From Porphyromonas vaginalis (GTDB lineage Bacteria > Bacteroidota > Bacteroidia > Bacteroidales > Porphyromonadaceae), in NCBI RefSeq assembly GCF_958301595.1, contig NZ_CATQJU010000001.1, positions 1,178,001-1,242,000 on the forward strand: 64,000 nt of DNA. The letters are read 5' to 3'. Made by a program: the position numbers and the translations under genes. The notes under the pieces were generated by a model. It was given only the letters and a program-made list of their open reading frames with translations. It was not told the origin of the DNA and made no database searches. Positions 1 through 8,396 of this stretch are shown here, one piece after another (position 1 is the first letter of the stretch; every line of letters begins with the position of its first letter).

Positions 1-758
1 TCAAGAGCGGTAGCTACGCCCAGATCAAGATCCCTAAGTACGAGGTCAAGTACAGCGACTACGCAGTCGAGGATCAGTTCCGTGGCGATTGGGACAAGTT
101 CAATATGTGGAGCCTTACGGCAAAGAACACTGAGGAGACCGTCCGTGCTTACTCTATGGCAAACTATCCTGCCGAGGGTAACATCATCACGCTCAACGTA
201 CGTATCGCCACACCTCCGATGGATCGTGTGACCCACACCTGGCAGAATGTGCCCGCAGGTATTGCCTCCTCTTATATCTTCAGCCTCAAGCCTGGCGACA
301 AGGTGACCATGAGTGGTCCTTACGGAGACTTCCACATCCACGAGGACTCTGATGCTGAGATGCTCTATATCGGTGGAGGTGCAGGTATGGCTCCGCTACG
401 TGCGCAGCTCCTACACCTATTCCTCACGGAGCATACAACCCGCAAGGTCTCCTTCTGGTATGGTGCACGCTCACGCAGTGAGATCTTCTACGAGGAGGAC
501 TTCCGCGCCATCGAGCGTGAGTTCCCGAACTTCTCCTTCCACATTGCACTCTCGGCACCACTGCCTGAGGACAATTGGACGGGTCTGACGGGCTTCATAC
601 ACCAAGCCATCTACGACAACTACCTCAAGGATCATGAAGCTCCTGAGGATATCGAGTACTACATGTGCGGTCCTGGCCCTATGTCGGCAGCTGCCATTAC
701 GATGCTAGACAATCTAGGCGTACCGCCCGAGCAGATCAACTTCGATAACTTCGGCTAA
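1..758 (+). CDS. nqrF: Na+-translocating NADH:quinone reductase subunit F, C-terminal part (5' end outside window)
   Basis: This is the NADH-oxidising subunit of the sodium-pumping NQR complex in the inner membrane. It passes electrons from NADH through FAD and a 2Fe-2S centre. The frame is open from the first complete codon (position 3) to the TAA at 756-758, so the visible 251 codons are the FAD/NADH-binding reductase half. The N-terminal membrane helix and the ferredoxin-like domain lie upstream of the window. Seen: the FAD-domain stretch PGDKVTMSGPYGDFH, the NADH-binding loop YIGGGAGMAPLRAQ, a YMCGPGPM nucleotide motif and the usual short NFG end. An internal ATG at 105 is not the start, because the same frame continues upstream with NqrF-like sequence. 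The gene is normally last in nqrABCDEF, and a hairpin follows at 794-839. Confidence 0.95.
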   Translation, partial: KSGSYAQIKIPKYEVKYSDYAVEDQFRGDWDKFNMWSLTAKNTEETVRAYSMANYPAEGNIITLNVRIATPPMDRVTHTWQNVPAGIASSYIFSLKPGDKVTMSGPYGDFHIHEDSDAEMLYIGGGAGMAPLRAQLLHLFLTEHTTRKVSFWYGARSRSEIFYEEDFRAIEREFPNFSFHIALSAPLPEDNWTGLTGFIHQAIYDNYLKDHEAPEDIEYYMCGPGPMSAAAITMLDNLGVPPEQINFDNFG

Positions 759-793
759 GGCACCTCAGCGACACTTCGCAATGAAACAAGGAT

Positions 794-839
794 AAGGCGA
801 CAGCACAGCTCTGTTAGATTAGGAGTGTGTTGTCGCCTT
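794..839 (+). terminator. Hairpin after nqrF
   Basis: A 14-bp stem (AAGGCGACAGCACA pairing with TGTGTTGTCGCCTT, one G-T pair) lies 36 bases after the nqrF stop. There is no strong T tract, so it is a probable end of the nqr transcript rather than a textbook intrinsic terminator. Confidence 0.6.
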
Positions 840-946
840 AACTATATGGGGCAAATATCCTTTTGACAATGCTCGTAGATTCGGAAATATTGAAAATGTC
901 AAAAGAAATACCGCTTTTGATAAGTCGAACTACCCTAATAAATTAG

Positions 947-974
947 TTTGTTTGAAATGAAACACGTAACTTTG
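947..974 (+). promoter_or_regulatory. Bacteroidetes-type promoter for the DUF3575 gene
   Basis: A perfect -7 box TAACTTTG (967-974) follows TTTG at 947-950 or 951-954. This matches the Bacteroidetes sigma-ABfr consensus TTTG / TAnnTTTG. The leader to the ATG at 1015 would be about 35 bases. Confidence 0.6.
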
Positions 975-1014
975 TCCCACAGAAATAGTTGAAAATGTAG
1001 CCAAACCACTTACT

Positions 1015-1626
1015 ATGATACGAAAGATAGTGATTACCATCGGCCTCGTCCTAACCATTGGATTTGCGGCCACGGCACAGCAAGTTGCTCTCAAGCACAA
1101 CTTCGCTTACGATGCCATTCTTACGCCCAACCTCTCACTTGAGTTTGCGATGGGCAAGAAGTTTACTCTAGACACGCAGTTCGGCTGGAACTCGTTTGTC
1201 TTCAATCTCGATGCGAGCAAGCCCAACTACAGCACGACCAAGTGGGCACACTGGATGGCTCAACCAGAGCTTCGCTACTGGTTCTGCGATGTCTTCAATG
1301 GGTGGTTCCTCGGTCTACATGGACATGTAGGTCAGATGAACGTAGGCGGTGTCAACATCCCCTATCCCCTCATCTTAGAAAACAAAGAGTCCATCATGAA
1401 GGATCACCGCTACGAAGGGTGGTTCTACGGAGGTGGTCTCAGCGTAGGCTACCAGTGGGTACTCTCGACGCGCTCTTCGCTCGAGTTCTCTCTCGGCGCA
1501 GGTTATGCTCGTATACTATATGACAAGTACCCCTGCCAGCGCTGTGGTACTAAGGTCGATGAGGGCAAAGCCAACTATGTCGGACCTACGAAGGCTACGA
1601 TCTCGTACGTCTTCTTCTTCAAGTAA
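1015..1626 (+). CDS. DUF3575 family exported protein
   Basis: The product has 203 aa. Residues 1-21 form a signal peptide ending ATAQQ, followed by a small beta-barrel-like protein. The family is known mainly from Bacteroidales and is usually encoded next to a DUF3868/OmpA protein at fimbria (Mfa/Fim-type) loci. Seen here: alternating aromatic beta strands (WAHWMAQPELRYWF, GWFLGLHG), a C-Q-R-C pair near residue 170, and a terminal aromatic strand ISYVFFFK typical of outer-membrane barrels. The next gene starts 38 bases downstream and is its usual partner. No fimbrillin gene follows. Its exact role is unknown; an outer-membrane location is inferred. Confidence 0.8.
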   Translation: MIRKIVITIGLVLTIGFAATAQQVALKHNFAYDAILTPNLSLEFAMGKKFTLDTQFGWNSFVFNLDASKPNYSTTKWAHWMAQPELRYWFCDVFNGWFLGLHGHVGQMNVGGVNIPYPLILENKESIMKDHRYEGWFYGGGLSVGYQWVLSTRSSLEFSLGAGYARILYDKYPCQRCGTKVDEGKANYVGPTKATISYVFFFK

Positions 1627-1664
1627 TCGTCAGTAGCACATCTAATAATACAGACACAAAGACT

Positions 1665-3104
1665 ATGAATATCAAGATATCCCGCTTACTCATACTCCTC
1701 TCGACGCTACTATTTACCGTCGGAGGGACACTATGTGCTCAGCAATACTCCAAGGCGGAGGAGACACAGACGATTGCTCTATCAGCAGAGCACTGCACGA
1801 TCACACGTGACATAGAGCGCAATGTGCTATGCATCAACCTAGATGCAGCTCCCTATGCCAATGTACGCTCACAGCAACTCGTACGCATTACTCCTGTTTA
1901 CGTCTCTGCAGACAGAAGTAAGTCCCTAAGACTACCCAACATCTATGTAGCTGGCAATGCTCGCTACAAGATCATCAAGCGTCAGCACAACCTCTACAAC
2001 AGTGATTCACTAGTTAAGGAGATATACTCACGCCCCGAGGGTTCTGTCTATGCACGAGGCATCAAGGATCTACCACACATGGCCTACGAGCGCCCCTTCG
2101 AGAGCTGGATGGCTAATGGACACATGGAGCTAGAGATCGACACTTATAGCTGTGGTAACTGTCCTAAGGGTACACTCTTAGCACAAGGTGATCCACAGTC
2201 TATGCCAGCCTTTGGTCCTGAAGACTATAAGTACAACTATATAGAGCCTGCTGCTACTGCCTTCAAGGAGTACGCAGAGAGCTTTGATGCGAACATCCAG
2301 TTCGTCGTAGACAAGCATGACCTTCGCAAGGACTTCAAGAACAATGCTGCCGAGCTAGCTCGTCTCGATCAGTTCGTAAAGAAGGCAACCAAGATCGAGG
2401 GTGCAGAGCTACACACCGTCTACATCTATGGTTACGCATCTCCCGAGGCTCCCTTTGACTACAACCTAGCACTCTCTGATCGTCGTACCAAGACCCTCTA
2501 TAACTATGTCAAGGATGCTCACAAGGCACTCTTCAGTAAGGTCGAGGTCGTTGCCGAGGGCAAGGGCGAGGACTGGGATGGTCTACGCAAGCTCATAGAT
2601 GCTAGCAGCATGCCTGAGCGTCAGACGCTTCTCGACATTATCGACAAGTACGATACAGATACGCAGCGTGAGGCAGACATCAAGGCTCTCGATGGTGGCA
2701 AGGTCTATCGTGACCTTCTCGACAACTACTATCCTAAGCTCCGTCACACTACCTTCACGATGAGCTATCGCGTACGTCCCTTTGAGGTCTCTGAGCTGGC
2801 ACACATCTACTCGACCAATTCTAAGCTGCTAAGCCTCAGTGAACTCTATACGCTAGCTAATCAGAAGGTGGCAAGAGGCGAGAACCCTGTAGCTATCTAT
2901 CGCACGGCTTATGAGCAAAACGCTAACGATCCTGTTGCTAAGCTCAACTATGCCAATGCGCTCCTTCAGTATGACAAGAACGCTAAGGAAGCATATCGAG
3001 TACTCTCTACCATTCAGTCTGACAGTCGTGCTAAGCTACCCACAGCTATCGCGCTTGACATGATGGGTCGCAAGGCTGAGGCTGAGAAGCTTTACTTCAA
3101 CTAA
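1665..3104 (+). CDS. DUF3868 domain / OmpA-like protein
   Basis: The product has 479 aa. The signal peptide runs to about residue 25 (TLCAQQ). An N-terminal DUF3868-type region carries a C-x2-C pair (YSCGNCPKG, near residue 165). An OmpA-like peptidoglycan-binding domain spans roughly residues 200-295, with IQFVVDKHDLRKDF followed by the core IYGYASPEAPFDYNLALSDR. The C-terminal 100 residues are helical and TPR-like (NYANALLQYDKNAKEAYRVL). The family probably anchors an outer-membrane assembly to the wall. It is co-oriented with the DUF3575 gene 38 bases upstream, and a strong hairpin follows. The pair resembles the head of a fimbrial operon, but only repeats lie beyond it. Confidence 0.85.
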   Translation: MNIKISRLLILLSTLLFTVGGTLCAQQYSKAEETQTIALSAEHCTITRDIERNVLCINLDAAPYANVRSQQLVRITPVYVSADRSKSLRLPNIYVAGNARYKIIKRQHNLYNSDSLVKEIYSRPEGSVYARGIKDLPHMAYERPFESWMANGHMELEIDTYSCGNCPKGTLLAQGDPQSMPAFGPEDYKYNYIEPAATAFKEYAESFDANIQFVVDKHDLRKDFKNNAAELARLDQFVKKATKIEGAELHTVYIYGYASPEAPFDYNLALSDRRTKTLYNYVKDAHKALFSKVEVVAEGKGEDWDGLRKLIDASSMPERQTLLDIIDKYDTDTQREADIKALDGGKVYRDLLDNYYPKLRHTTFTMSYRVRPFEVSELAHIYSTNSKLLSLSELYTLANQKVARGENPVAIYRTAYEQNANDPVAKLNYANALLQYDKNAKEAYRVLSTIQSDSRAKLPTAIALDMMGRKAEAEKLYFN

Positions 3105-3154
3105 TAGTTGACAGTCAATACTTGTCACTGAGCTGATAAGTATCACGCTAGATA

Positions 3155-3200
3155 AGGCACCTCCGTTAGGACGACTTCGGTCATCCTGACGGAGGTGCCT
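3155..3200 (+). terminator. Intrinsic-type hairpin after the OmpA-like gene
   Basis: Stem AGGCACCTCCGT pairs with ACGGAGGTGCCT, and the loop itself contains a nested AGGA/TCCT pairing around a TTCGG turn. The sequence CTTCTGTTG follows. It lies 50 bases past the stop codon. Confidence 0.75.
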
Positions 3201-3239
3201 CTTCTGTTGACAAGATCAACCTCTTTTGATAGCTCTAAG

Positions 3240-3415
3240 GAGACTGTTGCAAAAGTCAATAGTCTAGACAATCTTGCTTGCAAGATTGTCTAGACTATGC
3301 AGAAGGGATGAAGCGCAAGACCCTGAGGGTGAGGTCTGACGGGAGCATACCTCCGTATGTGACCGAAGCCGAATCCCGAAAGCAACACAGTGACTCGCCT
3401 TTATGCAATAGTCTC
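3240..3415 (+). repeat. R1 MITE-like element, copy 1 (long form)
   Basis: This is a 176-bp copy of a dispersed element. It begins GAGACTGTTGCAAAAG and ends TTATGCAATAGTCTC, so the ends are inverted repeats. An internal perfect palindrome around CAATCTTGCTTGCAAGATTG follows the left arm, and then comes a conserved core (AAGCGCAAG, GAGGTCTGA, CCGTATGTGACCGAAGCCGA). No exact target duplication is visible here. The right flank (3416-3445) resembles the end of an R3 repeat. Short open frames inside it are by-products of the repeat. Confidence 0.9.
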
Positions 3416-3445
3416 ATGAGGTCACTATATATAATGTGTCAGCTC
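3416..3445 (-). repeat. R3 end fragment (A')
   Basis: The sequence ATGAGGTCAC, then TATATATAATGTGTCAGCTCTG, matches the last 30 bases of the R3 copy at 3783-3870 with several changes. It abuts the right end of R1 copy 1, which suggests R1 landed in or next to an R3 copy. Confidence 0.55.
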
Positions 3446-3448
3446 TGC

Positions 3449-3476
3449 CCTCTAACCTCTGCCCTCTAATCTCTAT
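3449..3476 (-). repeat. TTAGARR heptamer array A
   Basis: Four consecutive 7-base units (read on the minus strand as ATAGAGA, TTAGAGG, GCAGAGG, TTAGAGG) sit at the tail of R2 copy A. The same array follows other R2 copies. Confidence 0.7.
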
Positions 3477-3760
3477 TTACATATCTTTACGGGGATATTT
3501 GTCCGATCCCCTCCTTTCTCGAATATCCACGTGGAAAACCTCAAATCTCCACGTGAAAGTTTTTTATTTCCCACGTGGGCGTGAAATGAAACTTCGGAGG
3601 AATCAAATGAAACTTCGGAGGAAACGAATGAAACTTCGGAGGAATTTTTTCTTTCTCACGTGGAAATTTCGAAATATCCACGTGGAAATCAGTTTTCCTC
3701 GATATAGTGCCGTTTCTATACGTAGCCAGATCTAAATTACGGTAACGACTCAGCGTTGGA
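3475..3760 (-). repeat. R2 composite repeat, copy A
   Basis: Read on the minus strand this is a full R2 element: a GTTAC.GTAATTTA head, CCACGTGG palindromes near 3679 and 3660, three 21-bp units (AATGAAACTTCGGAGGAA and variants, 3590-3650) and three more CACGTG sites (3577, 3556, 3529). The conserved tail carries AAAGGAGGGGATCGGAC and AAAGATATG. The open frame on the plus strand (MKLRRN repeated) is produced by the 21-bp units and has no other sign of coding. Confidence 0.85.
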
Positions 3761-3782
3761 TTTGCCCAGCTCGTGTCGACGC

Positions 3783-3870
3783 CTCATAATCGCTCTGTCA
3801 GGAGCTACACATGAGCGACAAGCGAGGAGTGGAGAGGCTCATGAGCTCATTGTATAATGCGTCAGCCCTG
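3783..3870 (-). repeat. R3 repeat, copy A
   Basis: An 88-bp element runs from CTCATAATCGCTCTGTCAGG to TATAATGCGTCAGCCCTG. Its ends are imperfect inverted repeats (ATAAT...CTGTCAG against CATTGTATAATGCGTCAG). Related copies lie at 21426-21703, 36048-36118 and 54699-54788. Nothing else is recognised between 3871 and the gene end at 3951. Confidence 0.8.
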
Positions 3871-3950
3871 CATCGAGCCCTAGCTTCCGCCCAGCACTTC
3901 AAAAATAGGAATTAGCCCACAGGGCGCTTGTAGAGTTTGTGGGGATTGCC

Positions 3951-5294
3951 TTATTTGTGGGTTGCCTCACCAACAGAGGGCGGTAGGGTCATGGCACCAT
4001 AGCTCTGTAAGAGCGTACGCCCTACGGGACACAGCCAGCAGCGACGCGGCTCGCAGTAGCTCCCGTAGAGCTGCAGGAGTGCCTGCGTGTCATAAGCACT
4101 GCGGGGACGTAGCCCCTCGTGGACGAAGCGACGCACGACGCTGTTACGCTCCGCAGGAAGGTCATGTGCACTCATCAGAGAGTCGCTCGCTAGGAAGAGC
4201 CCGAGCAGGTCACGCTCCTGTGTAAGGTAGTATTGGAGCGGTATGACCACATTGATCGCAATGCTCTCGATGGTCGCTCGTCCTATGGTGCCAAGCTGAG
4301 CATCCGTCTCGCTCCCCCAGTGGTAGTGCCGCTGCCAGTAGTCGGTGGGTGTGACGGTGAGCAGCTGCTCGAGATGAGCCAGAGAGGATGTGCGGAGTAG
4401 CTCTCCCGGCAGATTGACACTACGGTAGTATAGTGCTGCAAGGTAAGCCAGCCGACGATGCGGGAAGGCACTCGGGCGCAGCCGTAGCATACGGATGGTT
4501 CCTGGCGGTAGGGGAGACAGGTGGTACTTATGTGCTAGGAAGGTAAACTCCTCACTCAGTCGCTCCCTATACTGGCCTACCTCTGGGGATATCGGGTCAC
4601 TCTCTAGCAGTCCGCCCATGCCCAGGAGTAGAGCTTCGAGGGTCAAAGGTGCAGTCTTGTGCTTGAGTAGGATCGACGGGGAGAGTTGGCGAGCAATCTG
4701 CTCGAAAGCATCATTATTCACCTTACCTCCTAGGTAACGCATTAGGAAGAGATGGGTCACCGCTGCTAGATCTCCCTTGAAAAAACTCATCGCCGCCTCT
4801 ATCTGCAGGCACTTCTTGTCCAGTCGCTCGCGCGTAAGCTGTGCAAACCAGTCGGCCTGCACCTCTTCGGAAAGCTGGCTACAAGCCTCCCCGCAGCGAG
4901 GTATCTGCGGAGCCTCAGTGAGTTGCTGCGCTATGGCCAGCAAGTCAGGATTGATCTGCATACGACAGGTGATAGGTGGCGTGCCAGCCTGCAGAGAGAT
5001 GGGACCATCGTCCTGCAGCACGATATGTAGCAGTACATTATTGTAGGCCGGGTCTAGCTGGTGCCCATGGCGTAGCCAGTCTGTCGCATGGCAATGTATC
5101 TCGCCATTGCCCGCCCAGGTCAGGGAGCCTATACGTAGCTTGAGATTGCTAAAGTCGGGCCCGCCATTGGTATTGTATCGCCCTGGGTCGATGACGATCG
5201 GCGTCACCCCATCGGGTATGCAGGGGTGTGGCTCGAAGGTGAGCGACTCGTAGAGCCTATTGCCCCATATCTGGTGTAGCCACGTCTCCTGCAT
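3951..5294 (-). CDS. DUF2851 family protein
   Basis: The 447-aa product has the family's hallmark N-terminal block (NTNGGPDFSNLKLRIG, WAGNGEIHCHATDWLRHGH, DPAYNNVLLHIV, about residues 43-110) and the cysteine-bearing C-terminal block (YCEPRRCWLCPVGRTLL, about 410-430). Members are about this length and are widespread in Bacteroidetes. The function is not established to my knowledge; the conserved His/Asp/Cys residues hint at metal binding (inference). It is cytoplasmic, with no signal peptide. It lies 16 bases downstream of manC and probably shares its transcript. Confidence 0.85.
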   Translation of the reverse strand: MQETWLHQIWGNRLYESLTFEPHPCIPDGVTPIVIDPGRYNTNGGPDFSNLKLRIGSLTWAGNGEIHCHATDWLRHGHQLDPAYNNVLLHIVLQDDGPISLQAGTPPITCRMQINPDLLAIAQQLTEAPQIPRCGEACSQLSEEVQADWFAQLTRERLDKKCLQIEAAMSFFKGDLAAVTHLFLMRYLGGKVNNDAFEQIARQLSPSILLKHKTAPLTLEALLLGMGGLLESDPISPEVGQYRERLSEEFTFLAHKYHLSPLPPGTIRMLRLRPSAFPHRRLAYLAALYYRSVNLPGELLRTSSLAHLEQLLTVTPTDYWQRHYHWGSETDAQLGTIGRATIESIAINVVIPLQYYLTQERDLLGLFLASDSLMSAHDLPAERNSVVRRFVHEGLRPRSAYDTQALLQLYGSYCEPRRCWLCPVGRTLLQSYGAMTLPPSVGEATHK

Positions 5295-5310
5295 CGTCTA
5301 TTTGGTCAGA

Positions 5311-6399
5311 TCAGATGTAGTCCTGTCCAGCCTCTATCTCCACATCGGTGACATAGTTCTTGATACTTTGCTCCGCCTCACGCTTGCAGATGAGCAGCAC
5401 GTTACCATGCTTAGCGATGATACAATCATCGACGCCCTGCACGACTGCCAGCAGGTCAGGGTCATCAATGTAGAGGATATTATTCATCGACTCGTAGAAT
5501 CGGGTCTTCTCGTGATTTGTCACATTGCCCGTCTGATCCTTGGAGCTCTGGTCATAGAGCGCGCCCCAGGTGCCTAGATCAGCCCAGCCAAAGGTAGCCG
5601 GCGTGACCAGCACGTTGTCTGCTTTTTCCAAGACCCCGTAGTCGATCGATATGCTCGGACAGTAGGGGTAGATCTCCTCGATCGCCTCCCGCTCACGATC
5701 AGTGCCAAAGTCGCTAGCCCGTTCGGTAAAGAGTCTGCTCACCTCGGGCATATACTTGGCAAAAGCATCTAGGATCGTCTTGACATGCCAGACGAACATA
5801 CCGCTGTTCCAGAGGAACTCGCCACAGGAGACAAATATCTCGGCCATCTCACGATTGGGTTTTTCGGTAAAGACCTTGACCTTGTGATATTGCCCGTCGA
5901 GAGGCTTTTCACTAGAATCCACCTGTATGTATCCGTATCCCGTCTCGGGAGCCGTGGGCTTGATGCCTAGCGTCAGGAGGTAAGGATGTAGTGACGAAAA
6001 GTGAAGTGCCTGGCTGACCGTCTGGACGAAGTTGTCCTCGTTCATAATGACATGGTCCGAAGCCGCCACGACGATCGAAGCCTTAGGGTCGCGCTGCTGG
6101 ATATGGTAGCAAGCGTAGGCGATACATGGAGCTGTGTTGCGTCGTAGAGGCTCGGTGAGGATTTGGTCACGCTTGAGTCCTGGGAGTTGCTCGAGAGTTA
6201 GGTCGACATAGTCGGCGTGGGTGACGATGTAGATGTGATCCTCCGGGACGATCCGCAGGAACCGCTTGTACGTATCCTGTAGGAGTGAACTCCCCGTACC
6301 GAAGAAGTCTAGAAATTGCTTGGGTCGTGACTGACGTGAGATAGGCCAAAAGCGACTTCCCACCCCGCCACTCATGATGACACAATAGTAATGCTCCAT
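5311..6399 (-). CDS. manC: Mannose-1-phosphate guanylyltransferase
   Basis: This enzyme makes GDP-mannose from GTP and mannose-1-phosphate in the cytoplasm, feeding surface polysaccharide, O-antigen and fucose synthesis. The 362-aa chain is a single nucleotidyltransferase domain. The start has the GTP-binding signature GGVGSRFWPISRQSRPKQF (residues 11-29). A VAASDH metal/nucleotide motif lies near residue 112 and the FTEKPN sugar-binding motif near 178. The phosphomannose isomerase domain of bifunctional ManC/AlgA enzymes is absent. A -7 box lies at 6430-6437, about 30 bases upstream. DUF2851 follows 16 bases after the stop. Confidence 0.93.
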   Translation of the reverse strand: MEHYYCVIMSGGVGSRFWPISRQSRPKQFLDFFGTGSSLLQDTYKRFLRIVPEDHIYIVTHADYVDLTLEQLPGLKRDQILTEPLRRNTAPCIAYACYHIQQRDPKASIVVAASDHVIMNEDNFVQTVSQALHFSSLHPYLLTLGIKPTAPETGYGYIQVDSSEKPLDGQYHKVKVFTEKPNREMAEIFVSCGEFLWNSGMFVWHVKTILDAFAKYMPEVSRLFTERASDFGTDREREAIEEIYPYCPSISIDYGVLEKADNVLVTPATFGWADLGTWGALYDQSSKDQTGNVTNHEKTRFYESMNNILYIDDPDLLAVVQGVDDCIIAKHGNVLLICKREAEQSIKNYVTDVEIEAGQDYI

Positions 6400-6429
6400 G
6401 AGAGTTGAGTTGTCTTGAGTTTGCTGTCA

Positions 6430-6437
6430 CAAAGCTA
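6430..6437 (-). promoter_or_regulatory. -7 box upstream of manC
   Basis: The minus strand reads TAGCTTTG, an exact TAnnTTTG match, giving a leader of about 25 bases. No clear -33 TTTG was found. Confidence 0.5.
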
Positions 6438-6690
6438 CTAATAAAAAGGGTGCCACGCAATGAGTATGAATTCTGTGACGTGTAACCCTTTGTAGGAACG
6501 CACGGCTCGGACGCAGACCGTCGGTGCGTCCGTTGTATCAGAGGTTACAGCATCGTGGTTTTAACGGGGACGGACGCTCGACCGATCGTTTCTACACATC
6601 GTTACTCGTGAGGTTTCGGCAGGTCCGGTGAACCACCTTTATAATAGGGCAAATAGCTCTGAAAGGTCGTCCCATACTGATGGGACAAAA
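6438..6690. other. Intergenic stretch between rodA and manC
   Basis: No gene is recognised. A hairpin CGGACGCA/TGCGTCCG (6508-6532) is present. The rest, up to the partial R2 repeat, shows no feature I can name. Open frames running across here are extensions of shadows from rodA. Confidence 0.5.
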
Positions 6691-6865
6691 AAATTCCACC
6701 CGCGTTGGAACGAAACAATCCCCAGGTAGGAATTTGAAGTTTCCCACGTAGGAATGAAATAAAACTTCGGAAGAATGAAATGAAACTTCGGAGGAAATTT
6801 TTCTCGCCCAGGTAGAGAACAAAAAATATCCACGTGGAGATTTAGATTCTCCACGTGGATTGGAT
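6691..6865 (+). repeat. R2 composite repeat, copy B (partial, degenerate)
   Basis: It has CCCAGGTAGGAA and CCCACGTAGGAA (decayed CACGTG sites), two 21-bp units (TGAAATGAAACTTCGGAGGA type, 6755-6800) and two intact CCACGTGG sites (6820s and 6852-6859). The head (GTTACAATAATTTA) and the conserved AAAGGAGGGGATCGG tail are missing, so this is a truncated copy lying 60 bases after the rodA stop. Confidence 0.75.
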
Positions 6866-6923
6866 ATGCGTATGTTGTATCTTTTGGCGGTTGGAGCTTT
6901 TGGCGAATTATGATGAGGAGTGG

Positions 6924-8381
6924 CTATCGCTTGCCCGAAGCGTCGATCTTGAGGAAAAGGGCGAGCATGAGCGAGAAGCCCCAGAGCGAGGAGCCTCCAT
7001 AGCTGAAGAAGGGGAGCGGGATGCCGATGACGGGCACCAATCCTAGCACCATACCTACATTGACCATAAGGTGAAAGATCAAGACGCACGCTAGGCAGTA
7101 ACCATAGACCCGCCCGAAGGTGGAGGGGTGCCGCTCCGCTCGCCACATGATGCGGAGTATCATGGTGAGGAAGAGGAGGAGCAAACCAACGGAGCCCGCA
7201 AAACCTTGCTCCTCACCGATGGTGCAGAAGATGAAGTCGGTGTCTTGCTCGGGAACATACTTGAGCTTCGTCTGGGTGCCCTGGAGGAACCCTTTGCCTG
7301 TGAGTCCGCCTGAGCCGATGGCGATCTTTGCTTGATCCACATTGTACCCAGCGCCGCGTGGATCCTGCTCGATGCCGAGCGACACAGCTATACGCATTTG
7401 CTGGTGCGGTGCGAGGATGTCGTTGTAGACGTACTCGACGGAGAGCGAGAAGGCGAGCAGCCCTAAGCTGGCTATGCCGACTAAGAGGTAGGTGCGGGAG
7501 TAGTGCAGCAGGGCGCGAACGAAGCAGAAGAGGATGATGCAGCTCATCAGTATCAGTGCGACGTAGCTGTAGTCGATCTGCAGCCAGCGCAGAGAGACAT
7601 ACATGCCGACAAAGTATACGATGCTGACGATCCACAAGATGCGTCGCTCACGGGGCTTCCACCGTACGATGCTGCTGAGGTAGAGGATCGTAGCTACTGA
7701 GATGATGCTACAGATGAGGAGGCGACTAGCATCGGTGGCGCCCCAGCTAACGTCAGCGAGCATGAGTGCCACTACAAAGAGCATCACGGCCAGCGAGGCG
7801 AGGAGGAGGAAGGCGCCTGAGAGGCCTTCACGATAGAGTGCTAGGAAGAAGGCGCAGAAGACGAGTGCCGACCCTGTCTCGCTCTGTAGGATGATGATTG
7901 CCATCGGTAGGAGTATGATCGCAAAGACCTCTAGATAGCCTCGTAGGGTGGTGAGCTTGAACTCGGGGCGATTGAGCCAGTAGGCGAGCATGAGCGCGGT
8001 GCCTAGCTTGGCAAACTCTGCGGGCTGCACCCTGACGGGTCCTATGACGAGCCACGAGCGGGAGCCTTTGATGTCAGGTGCTACGATGGCAGTCACGATG
8101 AGCAGGAGTATGAAGAAGATATATAAGTAAGGCGCTCCAGACTCAAAGAGGTCTTCATCGATGAGGAGTACAACGCCGCCCAGTACCAGAGCTAAGGAGA
8201 TCCATATCAGCTGCTGCATCGGTCGGCCTCCCATCTCTAGCAGATGCCCCGGTGTGAAGTCGTACGTAGCTCCACAGATGGCGAGCCACCCCCCAGCCAC
8301 CATCAGGAGGTAGAGGATGATGAGCGGCCAGTCGAGGCGCATCAGGAGGTTACTACGTCGTTGCTTGCTAAGGTATGGCAT
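6924..8381 (-). CDS. rodA: Peptidoglycan glycosyltransferase RodA (SEDS family)
   Basis: RodA is the SEDS glycan polymerase of the elongasome, acting in the inner membrane with PBP2 and MreBCD. The 485-aa protein is longer than E. coli RodA (about 370). The extra length is an additional hydrophobic middle section around residues 190-290. The diagnostic C-terminal half is clear: the YNVDQAKIAIGSGGLTGKGF loop, VPEQDTDFIFCTIGEEQGF (about 365-385) and GIPLPFFSYGGSS (about 455). Roughly ten or more membrane segments can be read. It is the last gene of purH-mreB-mreC-mreD-mrdA-rodA, 15 bases after mrdA. Confidence 0.95.
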   Translation of the reverse strand: MPYLSKQRRSNLLMRLDWPLIILYLLMVAGGWLAICGATYDFTPGHLLEMGGRPMQQLIWISLALVLGGVVLLIDEDLFESGAPYLYIFFILLLIVTAIVAPDIKGSRSWLVIGPVRVQPAEFAKLGTALMLAYWLNRPEFKLTTLRGYLEVFAIILLPMAIIILQSETGSALVFCAFFLALYREGLSGAFLLLASLAVMLFVVALMLADVSWGATDASRLLICSIISVATILYLSSIVRWKPRERRILWIVSIVYFVGMYVSLRWLQIDYSYVALILMSCIILFCFVRALLHYSRTYLLVGIASLGLLAFSLSVEYVYNDILAPHQQMRIAVSLGIEQDPRGAGYNVDQAKIAIGSGGLTGKGFLQGTQTKLKYVPEQDTDFIFCTIGEEQGFAGSVGLLLLFLTMILRIMWRAERHPSTFGRVYGYCLACVLIFHLMVNVGMVLGLVPVIGIPLPFFSYGGSSLWGFSLMLALFLKIDASGKR

Positions 8382-8396
8382 GCTGCTTGTTGATTC

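Noticed and set aside
3278-3469. Open frame MQDCLDYAEGMKRK...PYVTEAESRKQHSDSPLCN and its relatives in other R1 copies
   Set aside because: These frames lie wholly in the R1 repeat, run in the same orientation as the conserved repeat core, end in unrelated flanks and lack ribosome sites. They are repeat by-products.
6592-7146. 184-codon minus-strand frame overlapping rodA and R2 copy B
   Set aside because: It is a shadow of rodA in another frame joined to repeat DNA and has low-complexity basic composition.
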